Shown here one piece after another: positions 1-5,152 of a stretch of 5,152 nt of DNA. The stretch is from positions 1 through 5,152 of the forward strand of contig JAPSJG010000301.1 in the NCBI GenBank assembly GCA_031178305.1, in the 5' to 3' direction. This stretch comes from Sinorhizobium sp. (GTDB taxonomy: Bacteria; Pseudomonadota; Alphaproteobacteria; Rhizobiales; Rhizobiaceae). Position 1 is the first letter of the stretch; every line of letters begins with the position of its first letter. A program made the translations under genes and the position numbers. The notes under the pieces were generated by a model that saw nothing but the letters and a program-made list of their open reading frames with translations, searched no databases and was not told the DNA's origin.

Positions 1-1052
1 TAGCCGTCACTGCAGCGAACCGTATCCGCAGCGCGTCACCGCTCTCCGCCGACTTGCTCTCCGAGCTGTTGAACAGCCGAGCGCCGGACTGTGCCGCGTT
101 TTGCCTCTCGTCCAGGATCGCAGTCCGGTGAGCAGCAATGCCTGTCCCGGCCGGTCCGACGTATTTCACATCAGGAGCGCCAGCATTGTAGCCCTGCTGA
201 TCGCGATGACCGCGCCAGCGCCGACAGCCGACGGCGGATCGCCATTGATGACAACCAGCGTCTCCTGCCCTGTCATGAACAACTGCCAGCGATAGTCCGC
301 GGACAGCTGATAGAGAGCAATGGCCGATCGAGCGACACCGAGTAGCGGCGGAAGCTCCGGAGGCAACGACAGATCGCGCGCGCCAATCACGACGAAAGGT
401 ATCTCATTCAGCTTGGCATTGCCCCTGCCCGATGGTGTTACCTCATCACCTGGCGCCCGTTCCGAGCCGGTATAGGTCTGGACGGTATAGGTGCCGTCCT
501 TCATCTCCAGCACGCGGAAGCGCTGCTCTGGTTCCCGCGAAAGCCTTCTCGTCTCAAGCCGCTCTCGTCGAGGACAAACATAGAACGATCATCGGCCCAG
601 TTGATCAGAGCCTCAGCGGTGTAGCCGGCAAGCCAAGGCAGGTCCGAACCTTCTGTGGCAGCATCAGCGAGCAGAGCATAGCGGCCGGTGGTCAAGAGCT
701 CTGCAGTGATCCGGCGATGCAGAGCCTCAAGAGGGAGCCCATCCTTCGTTGCCTTCTCCCAAAGCGGCTGCATCGCATCGGGAAGCTCGATCTGTGCTTC
801 GGTCCTGTGGATGACGCCAACCATGCCGTGGATCGTCGGCAGGACGATCTCCGGGAACTGGGCCTGCTTCTGGTAAGCGTCATAAAGTGCGGTACCGCCG
901 TCAGCCTGGGCCTTGAAGCCGGAAGGCTGAGGTAGATACGCAACTCCTGCTCCTATCACCTCTTTCTCGCCGCCGGCGGTGTCCCTCATCAGGGACCATT
1001 CATCGACGCGCTCGCGATAGGCTGGGTGTTTGGTCTCGACGGCATCACTCAT
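1..1052 (-). pseudogene. Phage DUF4055 (portal-like) gene, broken by two frameshifts, 3' end outside window
   Basis: Three reading-frame pieces together read as one DUF4055-family phage protein. Piece 1 starts at ATG 1052 (MSDAVETKHPAYRERVDEW), preceded by AGGA 7 bases upstream, and holds the family's N-terminal region through the stretch INWADDRSMFVLDESG. Near 531-545 the frame changes; piece 2 resumes with EQRFRVLEMKDGTYTVQTY and runs to GAGAVIAI. Near 197-206 it changes again; piece 3 reads YNAGAPDVKYVGPAGTGIAA onward without a stop to base 1. Seen directly: the frame changes, and premature stops in each unshifted frame. Known: DUF4055 proteins are phage structural proteins usually encoded just after the terminase. 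The portal role is inferred from that position. With two disruptions no functional product is expected. The gene lies 66 bp from, and diverges from, the SH3 gene. Confidence 0.85.
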
Positions 1053-1118
1053 ATTGTCGTCCTATTCAGACATAGTTCAGCCGGCTCGACGTATTGTCTG
1101 GACCAAGGAGAAGATCCA

Positions 1119-1613
1119 ATGCGCACATCAATCCTATTCGCCAGCATGATGACGGCGATGGCCTTCGTCGCCTTCCCCGCCAATGCTCAGATTGCCGTCG
1201 GCGAAGAGCATTGCGTCGTTAACGTAAGGCCCGACGACGCGCTAAATATGCGATCTGCGGGTTCCGCCAGCAGCAGGGTCGTGTCGAAGCTCCGCTATGG
1301 CCGGTGCGGCGTCATGGTGGTTGCCAACTGCAAGGGGCAATGGTGCCCGATTGAAGACGGACACAATGGCGGATGGGTCAACCGTCGGTTTATCTCTATG
1401 GTGTCGCCAGCTATGTACTGCGTCGATGGCATCTCTGGACAGAAGAGGTTACCCGTCCGCGCCTATCCGTCCGATCACTCGCGCGTCATCAAAGAGCTCC
1501 CGCCGAACCAGTGCGAAATCCAGTTCCTGCCCTACTCGACACACGGATGGCAGAAGATCCGGGTATCGGGGTACGAAGGCTGGACCCTCGCTCGGCATCT
1601 GTCCGGACAGTGA
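1119..1613 (+). CDS. Secreted protein with two SH3b-like domains (164 aa), intact
   Basis: The start chosen is ATG 1119 because AAGGAG lies 8 bases upstream and the first residues form a clear signal peptide: MRTSILFASMMTAMAFVAF, with probable cleavage after PANA (residue 23, before Gln24). Upstream in-frame starts at 1026 would overlap the 5' end of the portal remnant and bury the signal. The mature part has two similar units, about residues 32-94 and 98-163. Each begins with a Cys-Val or similar strand and contains a V(N)MR/PVRA-type segment and a closing GGWVNRRF/EGWTLARHL segment, as in bacterial SH3 (SH3b, SH3_3) domains. Six cysteines remain after cleavage, which fits disulfide bonding in the periplasm or outside the cell. 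SH3b domains commonly bind peptidoglycan or peptides; the target here is unknown. The gene is the only intact one in the phage block, is on the opposite strand to it, and ends 12 bp from the end of the terminase remnant. No convincing promoter was seen in 1053-1118. Confidence 0.87.
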   Translation: MRTSILFASMMTAMAFVAFPANAQIAVGEEHCVVNVRPDDALNMRSAGSASSRVVSKLRYGRCGVMVVANCKGQWCPIEDGHNGGWVNRRFISMVSPAMYCVDGISGQKRLPVRAYPSDHSRVIKELPPNQCEIQFLPYSTHGWQKIRVSGYEGWTLARHLSGQ

Positions 1614-1625
1614 AGAGCCCCAGCC

Positions 1626-2490
1626 TCAATATAGCCCCTGTACCGTCGTGGTCGTCGTCACCGGGGGCGATGAGATCAGCGCGTTGAATGCTCTGCTCGT
1701 GCTGTCCGCATCGTAGTCATGCGTCGCCTCGGGGAAGCTCTCCAAGGCGGTGAACCAGTCCTCGTTCCAACGGCCGCGGATCACGAAGACATTGCCCGCC
1801 TCGGCCTGAGCCGAGAAGCCACTGAACCTCGTGATCTTGTCGCCGCTCTCCGGTGATGAGCGAACGCTGAAACCGGCCAGCATCTTCGTCAGGGTCGCCA
1901 CCTCGCTCTTGCCTGCCTGCCCCGGATCCTGTGGCAATGAGATGGCAACCGCTCTTCCGTCGCCGTCGCCGTGTTCTTGATCATCCGCTCGACGCCAGCT
2001 GGTGACAAACGATCGCGCCGGTGGTCCGCAATGAAGTACCGACCGTCCGGCGTCTTCCCCATCAGCGTTCCAGCAGTCCAGTCCGGATCATTGCTTTCTG
2101 TCTTCGGCGTGCCTGCCAAGTCCCAGCCGCGCATCCAACGAATGTCATGCGGCGCGGCGTCAACCAGCTGGCACCAGGCGCGCTGGAAGTAGAGACCGGC
2201 AGCCGGCCGGATCTTCCAGTTGCCGCGGAGACGTTCCCGCTCGACCGTAGGCAATGCCATGAGGCTGGCCAGATCGCTCGGGTCCGCCGCCATGAGAGCG
2301 CGGTTGTCAGTGAGCTTGGCCGGTACGAAGGTCACCGACTTCGGCGGGATCGGCGCCTCCGCGCCGTTCTCATCAGGCGCGGTGTACTGCGCAACTCTTC
2401 CGGGCTTCCGGCCCAGATGATCGCGTCACCAATACGGACGAACCAACGAAGGACGCCGGCTCGCTCCGGAAGCGGCAGGCCGGTATCCAT
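1626..2490 (-). pseudogene. Phage terminase large subunit (TerL) remnant: 5' ATPase part deleted, two frame breaks
   Basis: Read on the minus strand, a first piece (about 2490-2395) gives LPERAGVLRWFVRIGDAIIW, a mid-TerL stretch. The frame changes between about 2397 and 2377. A second piece contains KSVTFVPAKLTDNRALMAAD, LPTVERERLRGNWKIRPAAG and RWMRGWDLAGT, typical of the linker and the start of the nuclease domain. A second frame change near 1953-1972 leads to LPQDPGQAGKSEVATL, SPESGDKITRFSGFSAQAEA and FPEATHDYDADSTSRAFNAL, ending at TGA (1628-1626). Known: TerL combines an N-terminal Walker ATPase with a C-terminal RNase H-like nuclease and packages phage DNA. The ATPase half is missing. 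The last nuclease motif, normally HDDxxDA-like, reads HDYDAD, so an expected acidic residue is tyrosine. Non-functional. The family call is firm; the exact indel positions are approximate. Confidence 0.88.
1957..1972. repeat. Short GC-rich hexanucleotide tract at a TerL frame break
   Basis: Plus strand CCGTCGCCGTCGCCGT, about 2.7 copies of a CGTCGC unit. On the minus strand it encodes the Thr-Ala-Thr-Ala-Thr run where TerL reading passes from one frame to the next. Gain or loss of a whole unit would not change frame, so the event was a non-unit indel in or beside the tract. Confidence 0.6.
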
Positions 2491-2616
2491 GGCGCCCTGC
2501 GGCTTGCCCTCTTCGCATTGGCCGATTATGCGGCGGCCCTTGCGGCTGTTTTCGACGACGGTCCAGAGGAAGCCGATCTCAGCGTGGGCCAGGTGAGCGT
2601 GCTCCGGATTGTGGAC
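2491..2616 (-). pseudogene. N-terminal fragment of a phage metallopeptidase-like protein, fused to TerL remnant
   Basis: The minus frame from about 2616 reads VHNPEHAHLAHAEIGFLW, then VVENSRKGRRIIGQCEEGKP and QGAM, directly followed in the same frame by TerL-type sequence at 2490. From memory of the family, NxEHAHL...IGxLW...ENSRKGRRIIGQCE...QGAM resembles the start of the putative phage metallopeptidases often encoded a little upstream of the terminase. The catalytic part (a HELYH-type zinc site) is absent. The frame is open back to a TAG at 2691-2689, but has no good start codon or ribosome binding site, so the true 5' end is lost or diverged. The combined frame ends at a TGA near 2331. Not expected to be functional. 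The family assignment is by recognition only; an alternative is an unrelated phage protein of the same cluster. Confidence 0.5.
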
Positions 2617-2642
2617 CGGCGATGAGGGATAAGTGAACAGAC

Positions 2643-2684
2643 TTCCAAACCAGCTGTTGGTTTTTCCAAACCGTTCCTTGGTGG
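2643..2684. repeat. Two tandem CCAA-N8-TTGG dyads, 21-bp period
   Basis: Two units begin with the identical 9-mer TTCCAAACC (2643-2651 and 2664-2672) and contain CCAAACCAGCTGTTGG (2645-2660) and CCAAACCGTTCCTTGG (2666-2681). Each is a CCAA-N8-TTGG dyad. The spacing is exactly 21 bp, close to two helical turns, and the first dyad extends to AAACCA/TGGTTT. They sit 20 bp from the encoded CCA of the tRNA-Lys, in the gap before the first recognisable phage sequence. Such spacing fits dimer-binding sites on one DNA face, for example an operator or recombinase/accessory arm sites. That function is inference; 14 of 21 positions match between units. Confidence 0.5.
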
Positions 2685-2703
2685 TCTGCTAAGTTATTGA
2701 TTT

Positions 2704-2779
<76 letters not shown>

Positions 2780-2811
2780 GTCCAGGACCGCGTCGCAGCG
2801 GTATGGAGGGG

Positions 2812-2840
2812 CGTATAATGGCCTTCGTTCGGCTTGTCCA
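2812..2840 (-). promoter_or_regulatory. Probable sigma-70-type promoter of tRNA-Lys
   Basis: On the minus strand, TGGACA (2840-2835; one mismatch to TTGACA) is followed after 17 bp by TATACG (2817-2812; four of six to TATAAT). The bases just after the -10 are GC-rich (CCCCTCC), like the discriminator of stable-RNA promoters. The predicted start near 2805 would give a leader of about 25 nt before the mature tRNA. Pattern match only. Confidence 0.6.
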
Positions 2841-2931
2841 GCACCCTTTCAAGAATCTTGGGAAAAAATTCGCCTTCTCGGCACGCCCATTCGAGCTCAG
2901 AACCGTCGTCATGCGGTCGCTCCGCGCGGCC
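2841..2931. other. Non-coding spacer between phzF-like gene and tRNA promoter
   Basis: No supported gene. On the minus strand it holds an ACGGTTCTGAGCTCG stretch and a GAATTTTTTCCC T-run (A-run at 2863-2868 on plus) preceded only by a 3-bp stem GCC-GAGAA-GGC (2872-2882). That could be a weak terminator for the PhzF gene but is not convincing. Confidence 0.4.
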
Positions 2932-3849
2932 TCAGAGGATCAGCTCCCCGCCGGCGATCTTCACCGCGTGACCGCCGATCCGGGCGTTGGATATCCTGCC
3001 CCCGGTGACGTCGAGGTGCAGGTGGATGAACGAGGGTCGGCCCATCTCCACCCCCTGCTCGATCAGGATCGAGTGGTGTCCGTCCACCAGTTCGTCGAAG
3101 AGATTGATTGCGCCCGCAAGCGCCGCTGCGGCCGCACCCGTGGCCGGGTCCTCGCCAATGCTCATCTCCGGCGCGAACATGCGGGCATGAAAGCGGGCCA
3201 TGTGATTGATGCCGCCTCGGCAATAGAGATAGGCTGCCGCCAGCCTGCCTTCGGCAAGCGGCGCAAGCCGCTCCCACCGTTCCGGGTTGAATTCGACGGC
3301 GGCGACCGCCGCGATGTCGTGCAGTGGCAGCATGACGAAGGGAACACCTGCGCTCCAGAACGAAATGGCATGGTTTTCGAAGCCTAGCTGCGTCACCTTG
3401 AGGCTTAACGCATCTGCAATCGCCTCCTTGTCGAAGCGGGCCTCGAGCCGGATCGGTTTTCGCGGCAGGTCGAATTCGGCAAAGGTCGCCTCCCCCGGCT
3501 TCAGCCGCACGGCCGCGCGCACCGGTCCGACCTGCTCTTCGAGCAGTTGCATGAGATCGAGCCTCCTGTCGGAGTTGCCGTGGAGGTCCTCCGCGATCGC
3601 CACCGCCGCGCCGACTGTCGGATGGCCGGCAAAGGGCAACTCATGTGCGGGCGTGAAAATCCTTAAGCGCGCCGAGTGGGCCGCGCTCGCAGGCCGGTGG
3701 ATGAAAACGGTCTCCGAGAGGTTGAACTCCTGCGCAATCGCCTGCATGGCCGCATCGCTCAAGCCATCAGCGCCGAATACCACTGCGAGGGGGTTCCCCT
3801 CGAGACGTTTACTGGTGAAGACGTCGTAGATTGCATAGCGCCGTGCCAT
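2932..3849 (-). CDS. PhzF-family isomerase/epimerase-like protein (305 aa), intact
   Basis: The start is ATG 3849 (MARRYAIYDVFTSKRLEGNP); GAGGGG lies 7 bases upstream and the family's characteristic N-terminus begins here. A longer frame open to 4143 has no such support. The length, 305 residues, is normal for the family (about 260-310). Family signatures are present: EGNPLAVV (17-24); NLSETVF (43-49) with Glu46 at the position of the catalytic glutamate of PhzF; RIFTPAHELPFAGHPTVG (63-80); and GEDPATGAAAAAL (232-244). Known: the family has a two-domain diaminopimelate-epimerase-like fold, needs no cofactor, and includes PhzF of phenazine synthesis. Most members act on unknown small molecules. 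No other phenazine genes are nearby, so a phenazine role is not supported. Likely cytoplasmic; no signal peptide. It lies 107 bp after the 71-codon frame and upstream of tRNA-Lys, same strand. Confidence 0.95.
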   Translation of the reverse strand: MARRYAIYDVFTSKRLEGNPLAVVFGADGLSDAAMQAIAQEFNLSETVFIHRPASAAHSARLRIFTPAHELPFAGHPTVGAAVAIAEDLHGNSDRRLDLMQLLEEQVGPVRAAVRLKPGEATFAEFDLPRKPIRLEARFDKEAIADALSLKVTQLGFENHAISFWSAGVPFVMLPLHDIAAVAAVEFNPERWERLAPLAEGRLAAAYLYCRGGINHMARFHARMFAPEMSIGEDPATGAAAAALAGAINLFDELVDGHHSILIEQGVEMGRPSFIHLHLDVTGGRISNARIGGHAVKIAGGELIL

Positions 3850-3884
3850 CCAATGTCCCCTCAAATTCCTATCCGCAGCACAGT

Positions 3885-3910
3885 TGGCGACATGCATTTC
3901 GAAATCGCCA
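3885..3910. promoter_or_regulatory. Inverted repeat TGGCGA-N14-TCGCCA upstream of the PhzF gene
   Basis: A perfect 6-bp inverted repeat with 14 bases between the arms (arms 3885-3890 and 3905-3910), containing the small palindromes ATGCAT and TTTCGAAA. It lies 36-61 bp upstream of the PhzF start codon, a suitable place for a repressor or activator dimer. No clear -35/-10 pair was found around it. Six-base arms can arise by chance. Confidence 0.3.
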
Positions 3911-3956
3911 CGAAACTTGCAACGGACTCGCCCCGACCGGCAAGGCAAAAAAAGCG

Positions 3957-4172
3957 CTACCGGACATCTCGCGAAAACAGCCATTCGAGGATCGGCGGAG
4001 TGAATTCCGGATAGTTGTGCGCCATCGGATCCGGCGAGCGGATCGCGACCGCCTCCTCGATTTCCGGATGCGGGTCGAGGCGATATGGGCGGCAACCCGC
4101 GCAAGATCTCGTCGGCCGTGGCAACGACAGCGCCGCGGGCCAATGCGGCCGGTTGCTTTCGAGAAGGACCAT
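3957..4172 (-). CDS. Hypothetical 71-aa protein, or C-terminal fragment of a broken gene
   Basis: ATG 4172 starts 2 bases after the TGA of the EEP gene (4177-4175), giving a 71-residue frame ending at TAG 3959-3957. There is no ribosome binding site, so translation would have to be coupled to the EEP gene. The second half, with EIEEAVAIRSPDPMAHNYPE and FTPPILEWLFSR, looks like real protein with host-like codon use. It vaguely recalls the C-terminal end of alpha/beta hydrolases, which I cannot confirm. The first half is arginine/proline-rich and less protein-like. In the neighbouring minus frame, about 4143-4090 reads ARGAVVATADEILRGLPP, which looks better than the same stretch in this frame. 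That suggests a decayed gene with compensating frame changes or a deletion remnant. I do not recognise a function. Confidence 0.4.
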   Translation of the reverse strand: MVLLESNRPHWPAALSLPRPTRSCAGCRPYRLDPHPEIEEAVAIRSPDPMAHNYPEFTPPILEWLFSRDVR

Positions 4173-4174
4173 CG

Positions 4175-5152
4175 TCAGATATCCAGCGTCATGACGAGCG
4201 GGCAATGGTCGGAGGCCTTGGGCCGGTCCCAGCCCGTACGCGGATAGCGCTCCACCTCTTGGCCCACGGGAAAGATCGTGCGGTAAGGCTGGCCGGCACG
4301 AATGATTTCCGGGATTCGGCTGGCATTGCGGCGGGCAAGCGCGGGGGAGAGCCATATATAGTCGAGTTGGCAGAGATGCCGCTCTTGCGGACCTCGGCTG
4401 TGGAACAAGGTCCAGCGGTCGAGCACCGGCCGCTTGATGACCGGATTTTCGACGAACCCGTCACGGGTAAAGACGTCAAGCGCGCTCCTCGCCTCCTCAC
4501 GCGGTACGAATTCGTAGCCATTGCGCCGATCGCCCAGAACGTCGATCCTTTCCTGATAGTCGTTCATGTCGCCGCAGATGGCGAACATCTTCTCACCCGC
4601 CTGTGTTCGGCCGAAGCGGTTTTCAATGATGTGCCGTACGGCCTTGGCCTCGGCAAAGCGCAACGCCATCGTCGCCTGTCGGCCGTCAAGTCCCCCGCGC
4701 GCCGGCCCCATCGACTTGAAGTGCACGAGATAGAGCGTCAGCGGACGGCCGCCGATCCTCAAATCGACCTCCAGGCAGTCCCGCTTAAATATCCGGTCGC
4801 CCGGTCGGTTGGTCTGCGCCAGTTCGTCGTCGAAGAGATCAAGGTCCTGATAGGTGAGCGCCGCATGGCTTTTCACCTCCAGGCACTCGATCTTCTGTCC
4901 GTCGCGCGTCTCTTCCCGCATCAGGACCGCCACGTCGATGCCGCGAGAGTCGTTGCCCTCGATCAGGTATTTCTGGCGATAGCCGTTGCTGACCATGCGG
5001 AAGAGATAGCCATATTCGAAGGCCTGCAGCGCCGCCATGCTGTCCGCCTCCTGCAGGCAGAGGATATCGGCGTCGCAATCGGCGATCGCCAGGGCCGACA
5101 TCTGCCGGGCGTCGTCCGTAAGCGCGATAGTGCGCGCCTCCTCGAGCCGCTG
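4175..5152 (-). CDS. Endonuclease/exonuclease/phosphatase (EEP) family protein, 5' end outside window
   Basis: The frame enters at the right edge (QRLEEARTIALTDDARQ before the internal Met at 5101) and gives 325 residues to TGA 4175; the start is outside. EEP-fold motifs occur in order: DILCLQEAD with the metal-binding Glu at visible residue 35; RGIDVAVLMR; the strand ending HFKS (144-147); GDMND (194-198) with the catalytic Asp and Asn; QLDYIWLS around 262-269; and ASDHCPLV (313-320) with the catalytic Asp-His pair. All expected catalytic residues are present. Known: this metal-dependent fold includes nucleases, inositol phosphatases and sphingomyelinases. The substrate here cannot be told from sequence. 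No signal peptide can be judged because the N-terminus is missing. It is followed after 2 bases by the 71-codon frame and then by the PhzF gene, all on one strand, so they may share a transcript. Confidence 0.92.
   Translation of the reverse strand, partial: QRLEEARTIALTDDARQMSALAIADCDADILCLQEADSMAALQAFEYGYLFRMVSNGYRQKYLIEGNDSRGIDVAVLMREETRDGQKIECLEVKSHAALTYQDLDLFDDELAQTNRPGDRIFKRDCLEVDLRIGGRPLTLYLVHFKSMGPARGGLDGRQATMALRFAEAKAVRHIIENRFGRTQAGEKMFAICGDMNDYQERIDVLGDRRNGYEFVPREEARSALDVFTRDGFVENPVIKRPVLDRWTLFHSRGPQERHLCQLDYIWLSPALARRNASRIPEIIRAGQPYRTIFPVGQEVERYPRTGWDRPKASDHCPLVMTLDI

Noticed and set aside
432..935. Plus-strand open frame of 167 codons
   Set aside because: Antisense to the DUF4055 remnant, which has recognisable protein sequence; no supporting start signals.
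1026..1118. N-terminal extension of the SH3 protein from 1026
   Set aside because: It would place 31 residues before a normal signal peptide; the ATG at 1119 has AAGGAG at proper spacing.
1053..1118. Promoter for the SH3 gene
   Set aside because: No -35/-10 pair with acceptable match and spacing was found in the 66-bp divergent gap.
1..2490. Programmed frameshifting or sequencing error as the cause of the frame breaks
   Set aside because: There are four breaks in two genes plus a domain-size deletion, with no slippery heptamers noticed, while neighbouring host genes are intact; pseudogene decay is simpler, though reads would settle it.
2021..2596. Long plus-strand open frame of 191 codons
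   Set aside because: It is antisense to clear TerL and metallopeptidase-like sequence; the arginine/serine/proline-rich product is typical of a high-GC shadow frame.
2649..2665. Rho-independent terminator on the plus strand (AAACCA-GCTGT-TGGTTT then T)
   Set aside because: The stem is A/T-rich and short, and no plus-strand gene upstream would use it; better described as part of the dyad repeat.
2863..2882. Terminator after the PhzF gene
   Set aside because: A T-run exists on the minus strand, but the stem is only 3 bp, too weak to call.
2803..3829. Plus-strand open frames opposite the PhzF gene
   Set aside because: Shadows of a well-supported minus-strand gene; no ribosome binding sites or recognisable domains.
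2932..4143. 403-residue version of the PhzF gene starting at 4143
   Set aside because: The extra 98 residues match no PhzF N-terminus, overlap the 71-codon frame, and the internal ATG at 3849 has a strong ribosome binding site and family-typical first residues.

Overview
The window looks like a high-GC alphaproteobacterial chromosome, most likely from the Rhizobiales (Sinorhizobium/Ensifer, Rhizobium or Mesorhizobium type). This rests on codon use and on the style of the proteins, not on a database match. It splits at a tRNA-Lys gene (2704-2779, minus strand) into ordinary host DNA on the right and a decayed prophage segment on the left.

Right part (2780-5152, all minus strand): a gene of the endonuclease/exonuclease/phosphatase (EEP) fold cut by the right edge; a 71-codon reading frame starting 2 bases after its stop; an intact PhzF-family isomerase-like gene; then the tRNA-Lys gene with its own recognisable promoter. 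The EEP and PhzF genes have all their expected motifs and no frame damage.

Left part (1-2690): remnants of a phage late-gene block read on the minus strand, in the order metallopeptidase-like, terminase large subunit (TerL), DUF4055 (portal-like). None is intact. The metallopeptidase-like piece runs in frame straight into a mid-TerL sequence, so the intervening DNA, including the TerL ATPase domain, has been lost. TerL then has two further frame breaks. The DUF4055 gene has two frame breaks and leaves the window at base 1. Reading across the breaks restores family-like protein on both sides.

Between TerL and the portal gene, on the opposite strand, lies one intact gene (1119-1613). It encodes a 164-residue exported protein with two bacterial SH3-like units and six cysteines. 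It has a good ribosome binding site and is the only undamaged gene in the phage part, so it may be a moron/cargo gene kept after the phage decayed.

I do not see a complete new defence or mobile system. The points most worth checking are the retained SH3 gene, the metallopeptidase::TerL deletion fusion, and a pair of 21-bp-spaced CCAA-N8-TTGG dyads in the short gap between the phage remnant and the 3' end of the tRNA. No integrase, CRISPR array, rRNA or insertion sequence is visible.
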